Positions 42,519 through 51,380 of a DNA stretch of 64,000 nt are shown one piece after another. This stretch comes from Alkalihalobacillus pseudalcaliphilus (GTDB taxonomy: Bacteria; Bacillota; Bacilli; Bacillales; Bacillaceae_D): NCBI RefSeq assembly GCF_028610675.1, contig NZ_JAQQWS010000001.1, positions 868,001 to 932,000 on the forward strand, written 5' to 3'. The notes beneath the pieces were generated by a model. The model saw only the letters and a program-made list of their open reading frames with translations, was not told the DNA's origin and did not search any database. Position numbers and translations under genes: made by a program. Each line of letters opens with the position of its first letter. The first letter of the stretch is position 1.

Positions 42519-44600
42519 TTAATTAAATACGATCTTTTGGAAGTCTGCAAAAGATTGAATCACATTGGCGAATGCTTTCATTTGAGCTAAACGATTTTGC
42601 TTAATTTCTTCATCCTGATCCATAACCATGATATGATCAAAATAAGCATCAATGACGTCTTGTGTATCCGCTAACTGCTGATAGACGGATTCATGTTTTT
42701 GAGCTTTTATCGCCGTTTCAACAGATGTTTGTAATTCGATATAGCAATCATAAAGTGCTTTCTCTTGCTCTTTCTGGAATTTATCCGTTTGAATACTTAC
42801 TTCCCCTTGATACTTCGTAGATATATTGGTTACACGACTTAACGCTTCTACCGAACGCTTAAAATCTTCTTCTTTTAAGTGATTCATAATAACGTGGGCT
42901 TTCGCTAATAAAATCGTGATATAATTTGACGTTTCAATAACAGCATCAATGACATCATAACGAATACCTTTTTCTTGTAACAAGAACTTCACTCTTTGCC
43001 TAAAGAAACTTACTAATTCTTCATGAACCTCTGCTTTTGGACGCTTTAATAATCCTTTAGCTTCCATATCCGCTAAGCTCCATTCAACTAATTCTTCCAA
43101 TGAGATGGCGAGTTCGTGCTCTAGAATAATTTGACAAACTCCCGTTGCTTGTCTTCTTAATGCATAAGGATCCTGTGAGCCTGTCGGAATTAATCCAATC
43201 GCAAAACATGAAACGATCGTATCAATTTTATCGGCAATACTTACGACAACTCCCTCTTTTGTCGTTGGTGTTTGATCTCCAGCAAACCTTGGCTGATAAT
43301 GCTCGTTGATTGCTAAAGCAACTGCTTGTTGTTCACCAGCGAGCTCCGCATAGTTCTGACCCATTTTTCCTTGAAGCTCTGTAAACTCGTTGACCATTTG
43401 TGTAACCAAATCAAATTTAGCGATGCTTGCAACCCTTAATGTTCGCTCTGTGTAGTCCTTATCATAAGAGAGAGCTTTTGTTAACTTCTCTGACAGGTTC
43501 TCAATCCTTTTGACTTTATCTGCAATTGATCCTAACTCTTCATGATAGACGATATTTTTAAGCTTTTGTAAGAAAGTTTCAATTGGTGTTTTCTGATCTT
43601 CTTCATAAAAGAATACTGCATCGGCTAACCTCGCACGAAGAACCTTCTCATTTCCTCTCGCTACATTTTCAAGATGTGCATCATTTCCATTTCTAACTGT
43701 CACAAAATATGGCAGAAGTTCACCTTGTTCATTTTCAACGGGGAAATAACGTTGATGCTCTCTCATAGAAGTAATCAATACTTCCTTAGGTAACTGTAAA
43801 AAGCTTTCATCAAAATGACCAAATAGTGCCGTTGGATACTCAACTAAATTATTCACTTCTTCAAGTAGCTCCGTAGAAATCGGAATGTTCCATTGTTGCT
43901 GCTTCGCTATTTGGTTAATTTGGCTAACGATGATTCCCTTACGTTCTTTGGGATCGACTAGAACATATTGAGCACTAAGGGCTTCTTTATAGGAGCTTGG
44001 ATTATTTATTGTCGTTTCCTCACCTAAAAAACGGTGTCCTCTCGTTACTTGAGCGGTTTGTACGCCTTCAATAGAGAACGGAATAACCTCATGACCATAT
44101 ATAGCAACTAACCATTGAATCGGTCTAGCGTAACGTAGCTGATACGTATGCCAGCGCATATTTTTAGGGAAATGCAAGGTCAAAATTAAGTCTTGAAGGT
44201 TTTCTTGTAGCAATTGAATGGTTTCTTTTCCAATTGTTCTTGTGTTGGCATAAATATATTCTACACCCTTAAGCTCTTGGAAAAATAATTCAGAAACGTC
44301 AACACCTTGCCCTCTTGCAAACCCTTGTGCTGCTTTAGACCAGTTCCCTTCTTTGTCTAAAGCAATTTTTTTTGCTGGCCCTTTGGCTACTTTTTCAATA
44401 TCTGGTTGTTTTTCTTCTAAACCGTGAATCAGAAGAGCCAACCTACGCGGTGTAGAAAAAGACTCAATTTTATTAAAGGATAATTCCTGTTCTTTCAGCC
44501 ATGTCGTTACTTTTTCTTCTAGTTGATTCATAGAATCCGTAATAAATCGTGCCGGTAATTCCTCTAATCCTATTTCTAATAAAAAATCACGTGTCGTCAT
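42519..44600 (-). CDS. glyS: Glycyl-tRNA synthetase beta subunit
   Basis: A 693-residue beta subunit of the (alphabeta)2 glycyl-tRNA synthetase that charges tRNA-Gly. Typical opening RDFLLEIGLEELPARFI, the RRLALLIHGL motif, and a C-terminal anticodon-binding DALR domain. It is coupled to glyQ through an ATGA overlap (4 nt) and shares the upstream T-box. The terminator after it isolates the pair from yqfL. Confidence 0.97.
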   Translation of the reverse strand: MTTRDFLLEIGLEELPARFITDSMNQLEEKVTTWLKEQELSFNKIESFSTPRRLALLIHGLEEKQPDIEKVAKGPAKKIALDKEGNWSKAAQGFARGQGVDVSELFFQELKGVEYIYANTRTIGKETIQLLQENLQDLILTLHFPKNMRWHTYQLRYARPIQWLVAIYGHEVIPFSIEGVQTAQVTRGHRFLGEETTINNPSSYKEALSAQYVLVDPKERKGIIVSQINQIAKQQQWNIPISTELLEEVNNLVEYPTALFGHFDESFLQLPKEVLITSMREHQRYFPVENEQGELLPYFVTVRNGNDAHLENVARGNEKVLRARLADAVFFYEEDQKTPIETFLQKLKNIVYHEELGSIADKVKRIENLSEKLTKALSYDKDYTERTLRVASIAKFDLVTQMVNEFTELQGKMGQNYAELAGEQQAVALAINEHYQPRFAGDQTPTTKEGVVVSIADKIDTIVSCFAIGLIPTGSQDPYALRRQATGVCQIILEHELAISLEELVEWSLADMEAKGLLKRPKAEVHEELVSFFRQRVKFLLQEKGIRYDVIDAVIETSNYITILLAKAHVIMNHLKEEDFKRSVEALSRVTNISTKYQGEVSIQTDKFQKEQEKALYDCYIELQTSVETAIKAQKHESVYQQLADTQDVIDAYFDHIMVMDQDEEIKQNRLAQMKAFANVIQSFADFQKIVFN

Positions 44601-45481
44601 GATTCAGCCTCCTCTTTTTTCAACATAGGAAACCCTAATCTTTCTCTTTCATCAAAGTATAACTTCGCACCCGTTCTCGCTAAATTTCTGACTCGACCAA
44701 TATAGCCCGTTCGCTCTGTCACCGATATAGCTCCTTGGGCGTCCAATAAATTAAAGGCATGTGAACATTTTAAAATATAATCGTAAGCTGGGAACACGAG
44801 GTTTTCATCAAGAGCTCGTTTCGCTTCGGCTTCATACGTATTAAAAAGTCCAAATAGCATGTCTGCATCAGCAACTTCAAACGTATATTTTGAATGCTCG
44901 TATTCAGGTTGCTTGAAAATATCTCCGTACGTGAACCCTTCTACCCATTCAAGATCAAATACATTTTCTTTATCTTGGATGTAAGAGGCTAAGCGTTCTA
45001 GTCCGTATGTAATTTCAGCTGATACAGGACTTGCTTCAATACCCCCTACTTGTTGAAAATACGTAAATTGGGTAATTTCCATCCCATCTAACCAAACTTC
45101 CCAGCCAAGTCCCGCACAGCCTAAAGTCGGATTTTCCCAGTTATCTTCAACAAATCGAATGTCATGTTCAAGTGGATTAATTCCAAGTGCACGTAAGCTA
45201 TCTAAATATAGCTCTTGAATATTAAGTGGCGATGGTTTCATAATCACTTGAAACTGGTGATGTTGATATAAGCGGTTAGGATTTTCACCGTAGCGCCCGT
45301 CTGCAGGTCTCCTTGAAGGCTCCACATAAGCGACATTCCATGGCTCAGGACCAATCGTCCTCAGTAACGTGTAAGGACTCATCGTCCCTGCTCCTTTTTC
45401 CGTGTCGTACGCCTGTAAAATCATACAGTTTTGTTTTGACCAAAACTCCTGCAATGTTAAAATCATCGTTTGTACATTCAT
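44597..45481 (-). CDS. glyQ: Glycyl-tRNA synthetase alpha subunit
   Basis: A 294-residue class II synthetase catalytic subunit. It has MNVQTMILTLQEFWSKQNC at the start, the GAGTMSPYTLLRTIGPEPWNVAYVEPSRRP motif 2 region and FTYFQQVGGI. I use the ATG at 45481 after AAGGAGG; the longer frame from 45529 begins inside the leader. Preceded by a full T-box leader (45545-45770) that adjusts expression to the level of uncharged tRNA-Gly. Confidence 0.97.
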   Translation of the reverse strand: MNVQTMILTLQEFWSKQNCMILQAYDTEKGAGTMSPYTLLRTIGPEPWNVAYVEPSRRPADGRYGENPNRLYQHHQFQVIMKPSPLNIQELYLDSLRALGINPLEHDIRFVEDNWENPTLGCAGLGWEVWLDGMEITQFTYFQQVGGIEASPVSAEITYGLERLASYIQDKENVFDLEWVEGFTYGDIFKQPEYEHSKYTFEVADADMLFGLFNTYEAEAKRALDENLVFPAYDYILKCSHAFNLLDAQGAISVTERTGYIGRVRNLARTGAKLYFDERERLGFPMLKKEEAES

Positions 45482-45544
45482 TGCTTTTCCTCCTTCAGTT
45501 CTCACATCACATGAAAATATGGATAACAATGGAAGTCATCAAAC

Positions 45545-45770
45545 ACAAAAGAAACTCTTGTCCCTATGCTGATTCTTCCAGCATAGGGACGAGAGTTTCC
45601 CGCGGTTCCACCCTACTTATTTGCGAAAGCACTTCGCAAATCACTTTTTCCGTTATGCTCCAGAGTGCCTTCCTTATTGCTTTTATGCCCTAGCTTCCAC
45701 TATCCTAGGTTCGCTTTCATAAATAAACAATAAGTACTCTTCTCTTTCTTCGCATCATACGTAGTATATA
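45545..45770 (-). promoter_or_regulatory. Glycyl T-box leader of glyQS
   Basis: On the minus strand it holds a stem I region with the specifier codon GGC in AAGGCACTC (45667-45669 on the plus strand), the T-box GGGTGGAACCGCG (45601-45613), and a terminator GAAACTC-TTGTCCCTATGCTG / CAGCATAGGGAC-GAGTTTC (45551-45599) that competes with it. Uncharged tRNA-Gly should bind the specifier and T-box and block termination. Confidence 0.93.
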
Positions 45771-45771
45771 T

Positions 45772-45800
45772 ATTTTATATAAATAATATTCCAAAGTCAA
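45772..45800 (-). promoter_or_regulatory. glyQS promoter
   Basis: TTGACT (45795-45800), 17-nt spacer, TAAAAT (45772-45777) on the minus strand, immediately before the T-box. Confidence 0.82.
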
Positions 45801-45904
45801 TGATACCCTTCAATAATAAATTAATTGATATTCAAAGAATATTGGAAAAGCCGTTTTATATAAACTTATAGGGATGATAAATATTCAAATAAGGAGTTGT
45901 TAAG

Positions 45905-46123
45905 ATGAGTAGCGAGTTAGACTGGAGATTAAGTGATCCTTATGTTTATCAAAACCTATCAAACCTAGAAAATTCAACAATTGGTGTTCAAACAACTCAA
46001 GGTTCAGTTAGAGGTCAACTAACTCATGTTTACCCTGACCATATTATTGTAGAGATGGGTGACACCCCTTTTTACATCCGTACTCAAGAAATTATTTGGT
46101 TTTTTCCTGTCAAGAAATCATAG
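45905..46123 (+). CDS. DUF2642 small protein (YuzF-like)
   Basis: A 72-residue protein with NLSNLENSTIGVQTTQGSVRG, LTHVYPDHIIVEMGDTPFYIRTQEIIW and a lysine-rich end, matching the DUF2642 (YuzF) family of small spore-associated or stress proteins of unknown function. AAGGAG lies 8 nt before the ATG. It lies 39 nt before the Mn-catalase gene and is transcribed with it. Upstream at 45837-45865 a GAATATT box and a weak -10 like that of sigma-E promoters can be seen, suggesting mother-cell expression; that is only a possibility. Confidence 0.75.
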   Translation: MSSELDWRLSDPYVYQNLSNLENSTIGVQTTQGSVRGQLTHVYPDHIIVEMGDTPFYIRTQEIIWFFPVKKS

Positions 46124-46162
46124 TCATCCAATCAATCTGTTCAGAAAGGTGGTTGAACAAAC

Positions 46163-47053
46163 ATGATGAAACGTATTAATAAACTCGCGATTGACTTACC
46201 GGTTCCGGAACACGGGGATATTGACGGTGCCTCTATTGTACAAGAGTTATTAGGTGGAGAATTTGGCGAAATGTCCACATTAAATAATTACATGTTCCAA
46301 TCTTTTAATTTTCGCGGAAAAAAGAAATATAAACCCTTTTATGATCTAATCGCCAGTATAACCGCTGAAGAATTTGGCCATGTAGAATTGGTCGCAAATA
46401 CAATTAATCTCATGTCATATGGTAATACTCACCCAGGTACACCTGATTCAGCTCCTCTACAAATCGGCAAAAATAAAAGGTACTCCTATCATTTTACGAC
46501 TACAGCACAGACTGCTTTTCCTGGTGACGGCATGGGGAACCCATGGAACGGTAGTTATGTGCATGGGAGCGGTGCTTTAGTAGAAGACTTATTGCATAAT
46601 TATTGTCTTGAAATCGGAGCAAGACTTCATAAAATGCGTGTATATGAAATGACAACTAATCCAACAGCAAGAGAGCTCTGCGGCTACCTTCTCGTTCGTG
46701 GAGGCACACATATTATTGCTTACGCAAAAGCTATTGAAGTAGCGACCGGTGTTGAAATAGGGAAGATGCTTCCTGTACCACGCCCTGACAATCATTCTTT
46801 TGACCATGCAAGAAAATATATGGACCAAGGCTTATACAACGTCCTTTATACTTGGGGTGAAGCGGAATATCGGGATATTAATCAAATCTGGAAAGGTAAA
46901 AATCCCGAAACAGGTGAGCAGCTTCGCGTCATTCATGGAACACCCGAAGGCGCACCTATTCCTGATTTTGAACCAAAACCAGAAATGTTTGTACCAGGAT
47001 TAGACGAAGATGATTATCAAAAGATTCTTAAACGTTTAAAGTCCAATTTATAA
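46163..47053 (+). CDS. Manganese catalase
   Basis: A 296-residue non-heme dimanganese catalase that breaks down hydrogen peroxide. Ligand positions are recognisable: E in GGEFGEM (about 35), E-H in TAEEFGHVE (about 70-76), E in CLEIGARLHK (about 152) and H in GGTHIIAY (about 185). The C-terminal lid extension (240-296) is as in other bacillar enzymes and the CotJC family. It forms a pair with the DUF2642 gene, inserted between recO and glyQ, which are neighbours in B. subtilis. GGTGG is 10 nt from the ATG. Confidence 0.92.
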   Translation: MMKRINKLAIDLPVPEHGDIDGASIVQELLGGEFGEMSTLNNYMFQSFNFRGKKKYKPFYDLIASITAEEFGHVELVANTINLMSYGNTHPGTPDSAPLQIGKNKRYSYHFTTTAQTAFPGDGMGNPWNGSYVHGSGALVEDLLHNYCLEIGARLHKMRVYEMTTNPTARELCGYLLVRGGTHIIAYAKAIEVATGVEIGKMLPVPRPDNHSFDHARKYMDQGLYNVLYTWGEAEYRDINQIWKGKNPETGEQLRVIHGTPEGAPIPDFEPKPEMFVPGLDEDDYQKILKRLKSNL

Positions 47054-47058
47054 GAAAA

Positions 47059-47085
47059 AAAGAGCAGATTTTAATTCTGCTCTTT
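47059..47085. terminator. Mn-catalase/recO bidirectional terminator
   Basis: AAAGAGCAGA/TCTGCTCTTT stem with A-rich left and T-rich right flank between convergent genes. Confidence 0.85.
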
Positions 47086-47845
47086 ATTTTTCTGGAGAAA
47101 GCGGACCTAATTTTTCGAGTTGATTTAAAAATCTCTTTGATTTTAGTGCAATTCCTACATATTCATCATAATACGTCGAAATAATTGTTCTAATTTCTTT
47201 TTTTGTTGTTTCTTTTAAAGAAATAACCCCTAATCGTTCCATATCCATATAATAAAATAGGCGTAATAATTTAGCCGTTTTTTCGTTTATCATGAAGGCG
47301 TATTCATCAAGGTGACGGCATTTCTCACATAAAAAACCTGCTTCTTTTATCGAAAAGGCTACAGGGATATTAGGTTGAGAACAGCTAGTACAAGCATCTA
47401 TTTGTGGTTTTGCCCCTGCTTGGTCTAACATTTTCATTTCATAAATACTTAATAATACTTCTGGATCTACTCCTTCATCCAAGTAAAATAACATTTGTTG
47501 AATGAGATTAAATAGCGACGGGTTCTTTTCTTTTTCATCTGTAAGTCGATCTAACAACTCAATCATATAGCTCCCATATGCTGCTAAGAATAAATCATGC
47601 CTAATAGATTTATACGTATTAATAATTTCACCTTGACTTAATGTACTTAAGCCTTGGCTTTTTTGTATAAGATATTGACCATGAATAAAAAGCTGCGATA
47701 TAGAAGCTACCCTACTTTTCGGTTTTTTAGCCCCTCTAGCCATAACCCCAATCTTTCCTAATTCCTTCGTAAACAAAGTAACAATTTTATTTGTTTCTCC
47801 ATAGTCAGAGGAACGAATAACAATTCCTTCTACTTTTTGTAACAT
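47084..47845 (-). CDS. recO: DNA repair protein RecO
   Basis: About 253 residues. It loads RecA onto SSB-coated single-stranded DNA. N-terminal OB fold (LQKVEGIVIRSSDYGE, KIGVMARGAKKPKSR) and a helical domain with a C4 zinc motif (CTSC and CEKC, about 132-160). I use the ATG at 47845 (MLQK). Close to yqzL and era as in B. subtilis. Its stop is within the terminator shared with the catalase gene. Confidence 0.95.
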   Translation of the reverse strand: MLQKVEGIVIRSSDYGETNKIVTLFTKELGKIGVMARGAKKPKSRVASISQLFIHGQYLIQKSQGLSTLSQGEIINTYKSIRHDLFLAAYGSYMIELLDRLTDEKEKNPSLFNLIQQMLFYLDEGVDPEVLLSIYEMKMLDQAGAKPQIDACTSCSQPNIPVAFSIKEAGFLCEKCRHLDEYAFMINEKTAKLLRLFYYMDMERLGVISLKETTKKEIRTIISTYYDEYVGIALKSKRFLNQLEKLGPLSPEK

Positions 47846-47885
47846 AATCAATCACCACTTTAAACAACATGGTGCAAATACGAGC

Positions 47886-48035
47886 TTAATGATTAGGAGG
47901 TGAGTTAAAATCCTCATTAAGTAATGTTATTTCTTGTTCGAATTGCTGATCTGAATCTCGTTCAATTTCTTTCATTAACAAATACATGTCAACATTTCCA
48001 GTCATCGAAAAAACTTTCCAAGAAAAATCGAGCAC
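47886..48035 (-). CDS. yqzL: YqzL family small protein
   Basis: A 49-residue protein: a GTG start (48035) with AAAGGTGG 8 nt upstream gives LDFSWKVFSMTGNVDMYLLMKEIE, matching the YqzL family, found between era and recO in Bacillus. Function unknown. The open frame extends further upstream, but not with family similarity. It is transcribed together with recO, 40 nt ahead of it. A repeat-bearing 640-nt gap separates it from era. Confidence 0.85.
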   Translation of the reverse strand: MLDFSWKVFSMTGNVDMYLLMKEIERDSDQQFEQEITLLNEDFNSPPNH

Positions 48036-48164
48036 AACAGATTCCACCTTTCTTTGAAGATAACATTTAAAACACATCTTATCACTATCATGACCCTAGT
48101 TTGCACAATTCATGTTATGGAATAATTACTAATTTAATTTGCTTGACAACGCGTTTTTTTTGAT

Positions 48165-48485
48165 TTTTGTATGGAATTTCGCTAACGCTGGAATGCGGAG
48201 TTCTACTCGTCGCTACCGAAAATCATGCTCCGCGTCCTATGGGGTGGCGCCGAACTAACTAGCTTCGCTAGTGGATTTCGGCTCTGCCACTACGTCCCAT
48301 GGGAGTCTCCGCATGACTCGCCCGCTGGGTACTGCTGATACTCAAGTATAAAATCATTCTTACAACAAATATTTAAAAAACCAGAACAAAGTGAATGAAG
48401 AGTCAGCAAGATAAAAGCAAACGCCACTTTCGTGTTTGTTGCTGGCGAAGTAGATCGCACTGCCATGAGCGTTTTGTAAGACATT
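48165..48485 (+). repeat. Type 1 repeat joined to type 3-like segment
   Basis: GCGGAG (48195-48200)/CTCCGC (48228-48233) hairpin, core CGTCGCTACCGAAAATCATG, TCCTATGGG/CCCATGGGA, GCCGAA-ACTAGC/GCTAGT-TTCGGC (48249-48282). The tail AAATCATTCTTACAACAAAT and CAAAGTGAATGA follows. From 48400 a segment (CTGCCATGAGCGTTTTGTA) resembles the type 3 unit. Confidence 0.85.
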
Positions 48486-48614
48486 TAGGTTTGAACAAGG
48501 TAATAGCAGCTAAAATCAATGAACATACTTCCAATGGAAAATCTTAAAGTAAAGAACTACTATTGCTTTCTTTTTTACAACATATATTTATTATAATTGT
48601 TTGTGAGATCAAAA

Positions 48615-48642
48615 AACAATGGCTATTCGCACAGCCATTGTT
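48615..48642 (-). terminator. era terminator
   Basis: AACAATGGCT/AGCCATTGTT stem followed by T run on the minus strand. Confidence 0.88.
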
Positions 48643-48671
48643 AAAGTGAGAAAATAAAAAAGCCCATTTTT

Positions 48672-49589
48672 TTAATATTCATCATCCCTAAAGCCATAAT
48701 CCCGTAAATGAGTAGCTTTATTACGCCAATCCTTTTGGACTTTAACCCAAAGCTCGAGGAATACTTTCGAGCCCAATAATGCCTCAATGTCCGCTCTAGC
48801 TTGTTTACCCACTTCTCTTAGTATCTTACCTTGTTTTCCAATAACAATACCTTTTTGTGAGTAACGCTCCACAATAATTGTCGCACCGATATAGACGGTG
48901 TCACTATTTTCCCTACGTTTAATTTGTTCAATCATAACTGCAATTGAGTGCGGCACTTCTTCACGGGTCATATGTAACACTTTTTCACGAACTAACTCCG
49001 CCACAATAAAACGTTCTGGATGATCGGTAACTTGATCACTTGGATAATATTGCGGTCCTTCATCTAAATAACTAATAATTTGCTCTAATAATGTATCAAC
49101 ATTATTACCTTGCAGAGCAGAAATTGGTATAATTTCTAGGAACTCAAGTTTCGTACGATACAAATCAATGACTTCTAATAGTTTTTCAGGATGAATTTGA
49201 TCAATTTTATTAATAACTAAAAAAGTCTTAGCTCCTGATGCTTTTAAGCGTTCTATAATAAATTCTTCACCTGGACCAAAAGATTCAGTTGCATCGATCA
49301 CATATAAGACAAGGTCTACTTCTCTTAACGTATTTTGTGCCACTTTCATCATAAAGTCGCCTAATTTATGTTTAGGTTTGTGAATACCAGGTGTATCAAT
49401 AAAAACGACTTGCGCCTCATTAGTCGTATATACTCCTTGAACTTTGTTTCTAGTCGTTTGTGGTTTATCTGACATGATCGCAATTTTTTGTCCAATAACG
49501 TGATTAATTAATGTCGATTTTCCGACATTCGGTCGTCCAATAATGGACACAAACCCTGATTTGAAGCTTTTTTCTTTTTCGTTACTCAT
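48672..49589 (-). CDS. era: GTPase Era
   Basis: About 305 residues. It binds 16S rRNA and helps mature the small ribosomal subunit. GTPase motifs: GRPNVGKST (G1), TTRNKVQG (G2), DTPGIHKPK (G3), NKID (G4). The KH domain is C-terminal (QKGIVIGKQGKILREVG, VFLELWVKVQKDWR). The ATG at 49589 follows GGAGG, and the gene overlaps the end of cdd by 8 nt. Confidence 0.97.
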   Translation of the reverse strand: MSNEKEKSFKSGFVSIIGRPNVGKSTLINHVIGQKIAIMSDKPQTTRNKVQGVYTTNEAQVVFIDTPGIHKPKHKLGDFMMKVAQNTLREVDLVLYVIDATESFGPGEEFIIERLKASGAKTFLVINKIDQIHPEKLLEVIDLYRTKLEFLEIIPISALQGNNVDTLLEQIISYLDEGPQYYPSDQVTDHPERFIVAELVREKVLHMTREEVPHSIAVMIEQIKRRENSDTVYIGATIIVERYSQKGIVIGKQGKILREVGKQARADIEALLGSKVFLELWVKVQKDWRNKATHLRDYGFRDDEY

Positions 49590-49980
49590 GTAAATCCTCC
49601 GATGTAAAAGCACCAGGTAAGAGGTCTATCACCTTGGTCTCCTGGATATCACCTTTTAAATTTGATAAAATTACCGGTGTTTCTTTTGAGCAAAGCTCAA
49701 TTAATACTTGTCTACATGCCCCGCACGGTGAACATGGGCCTTCCGTATCAGCCACAACCGCTACTGCCTTGATCGCTTTTTTATTATCTGAATAAGCTTT
49801 AAATAACGCAGTCCGCTCAGCACAGTTGGATAAACCATATGAAGCATTTTCAATATTGGCCCCGTGTACAACTTCTCCACTTTCTAACAACAATGCGGCT
49901 CCTACAGCAAATTTTGAATAAGGAACATACGCATTTTCACGGGCAATAAGTGCTTCTTCTATTAGTTGTTCTTTTTCCAT
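49582..49980 (-). CDS. cdd: Cytidine deaminase
   Basis: A 132-residue enzyme that deaminates cytidine and deoxycytidine in pyrimidine salvage. Zinc site motif NCAERTALF with C and catalytic E, and PCSPCGACRQV with two more cysteines: a typical homotetrameric form. AAAGGAG precedes the ATG. A repeat variant (type 1) starts right behind the ribosome site at 49997, separating it from dgkA. Confidence 0.97.
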   Translation of the reverse strand: MEKEQLIEEALIARENAYVPYSKFAVGAALLLESGEVVHGANIENASYGLSNCAERTALFKAYSDNKKAIKAVAVVADTEGPCSPCGACRQVLIELCSKETPVILSNLKGDIQETKVIDLLPGAFTSEDLHE

Positions 49981-49996
49981 TTTATTTTTTCTCCTT

Positions 49997-50230
49997 TGTT
50001 TGAAAGTTGCTTAGAACTCAAGTGCTCTTCTTCGAAGATCGCTCCGGGAATGGGGGCACGCTTTCCGCAGGCGGGCGCTGAGCTAACCGGCTACGCCGGT
50101 GGATCTCAGCCTGCCCTTTCCTCCTGCAGGAGTCGGCCCCCATTCCCTCCGCTAAGGTTAGTGCGAACTCATTGATTAGGTCCCTACTCATAAAAAACAA
50201 TATAAAAGTAATGAAGAACCAATAAATAAT
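49997..50230 (+). repeat. Type 1 variant, GC-rich palindrome
   Basis: Leader TTGAAAGTTGCTTAG, then GGGAATGGGGGC, GCGCTGAGCTAACCGGC-TAC-GCCGGTGGATCTCAGC, CTCCTGCAGGAG and GCCCCCATTCCC. Same architecture as type 1 but with different outer arms. Confidence 0.75.
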
Positions 50231-50249
50231 GAAGCAAAACCACACTTAG

Positions 50250-50385
50250 AATATCGTTCCGGCATTCAGGAAGACAAATATCAAATTGCCTGAAAGCTGA
50301 GTTGTTAAGGACTAATCGTCACTTCCAAATTTATTGGTAGCGAAATGAATTTGGCTTCGCTATGAGCATTTTGTACCCAAGTTGC
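50250..50385 (+). repeat. Type 3 unit
   Basis: AGGAAGACAAATATCAAATTGCC, GAAAGCTGAGTTGT, AATCGTCACTTCCAA and AGCGAAATGAATTTGGCTTCGCT, alignable with 62705-62820. Confidence 0.65.
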
Positions 50386-50389
50386 TTCA

Positions 50390-50522
50390 AGCTGATAAAC
50401 AAAATTCTACTTGCCGCTACCGAAAATCATACTGTTCGTCCTGCGGAGTGCCGCTGAATTGTTCGGCACAGGCAGCCGATCTCAAGCTTTGCCACTACGC
50501 CCTGCGGGAGTCTCCACCAGTT
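50390..50522 (+). repeat. Type 1 repeat
   Basis: TTGCCGCTACCGAAAATCATACTG, GTCCTGCGG, GCCGCTGAATTGTTCGGCA, GCCACTACGCCCTGCGGGAGTCTCC. It lies in tandem after the type 3 unit. Confidence 0.75.
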
Positions 50523-50530
50523 ATGACTTT

Positions 50531-50923
50531 TCACAGTATATGAAACTTTTCCAATATAGGTGGGATAAATAATAAAGCCCCAATCACAATGGAAAATAGT
50601 GTGTAAACCAAGACAGCAGAAGCGGCGATATCCTTCGCCCTCTTCGCTAACGGATGAAAATCATTCGTGATTAAATCGACGGTACGTTCAACAGCTGTAT
50701 TCATTATTTCCATCGAAAACATCCCGGCAATAACGAGTAATAAAATCATCCAGGAAGTTAAAGAAAATGAGAGCCAAGCTGCCATAGCCACGGTCAGTAG
50801 TGCAACAATCGCGTGAACTTGCATATTTTGTTCGTGCTTAATCACATGTTTTAGACCTTGATAAGCAAAATCAAATGAACGAAGGAGCCGCCTGAATCCT
50901 CTTTTATTCCTATCTTGTAAGGC
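50531..50923 (-). CDS. dgkA: Undecaprenol/diacylglycerol kinase
   Basis: A 130-residue integral membrane kinase with three membrane segments; in Firmicutes it phosphorylates undecaprenol, recycling the wall-lipid carrier. The family motif MEIMNTAVERTVDLI is central. The start ATG at 50923 lies within the last codons of ybeY (14-nt overlap) with a weak GGATG ribosome site. In other Bacilli cdd follows closely, but here two repeat-bearing blocks (about 550 nt) separate them. Confidence 0.93.
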   Translation of the reverse strand, partial: ALQDRNKRGFRRLLRSFDFAYQGLKHVIKHEQNMQVHAIVALLTVAMAAWLSFSLTSWMILLLVIAGMFSMEIMNTAVERTVDLITNDFHPLAKRAKDIAASAVLVYTLFSIVIGALLFIPPILEKFHIL

Positions 50924-51380
50924 CATAATCATCCAAGATGCTTTCTTGTTTAGCAAACATGGCTTTCTCTTCTACCTCACTCATATGGTCATAACCAAGT
51001 AAATGCAGAAAACCATGAACAACAAGAAAACCTAACTCTCGTTCAAATGAATGCCCGTACTCGTTAGCTTGTTCCTTAATACGTGGTACCGAAATAATAA
51101 TGTCACCAAGAGCATTGGGTAAGCCTTCTGCGATGACCTCTTGTTCTCCTTCTCCCTGTTCATTTAAAGCAAATGAAATGACATCCGTTGGTTGGTCCTT
51201 GTCGCGGTACTCACGATTAATGGCCTGGATTTCCTCATCTGTTACAAAAGTAACTGATAATTCCACGTCACCCGTTAATCCCTCACTATGACCAGCATTT
51301 GTTACTAGCTTATCCACTAGTTGTAGTTGCTCTTCATTTAATGTTTCTGTTTCATCAACGATATCAATCGTCATTTTCAT
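50910..51380 (-). CDS. ybeY: Endoribonuclease YbeY (16S rRNA maturation)
   Basis: About 156 residues. A metal-dependent single-strand RNase for 16S rRNA processing and quality control. The zinc site HGFLHLLGYDH (about 119-129) is intact. The ATG at 51380 (MKMTIDIVDE) follows GGAG with a 9-nt spacing; it overlaps the pgpH end by 17 nt. B. subtilis YqfG is the same protein. Confidence 0.95.
   Translation of the reverse strand: MKMTIDIVDETETLNEEQLQLVDKLVTNAGHSEGLTGDVELSVTFVTDEEIQAINREYRDKDQPTDVISFALNEQGEGEQEVIAEGLPNALGDIIISVPRIKEQANEYGHSFERELGFLVVHGFLHLLGYDHMSEVEEKAMFAKQESILDDYGLTR

Noticed and set aside
49966..50245. Open reading frames on both strands within the GC-rich palindrome
   Set aside because: They arise from the repeat's symmetric GC-rich sequence, have no ribosome site and match no protein family.
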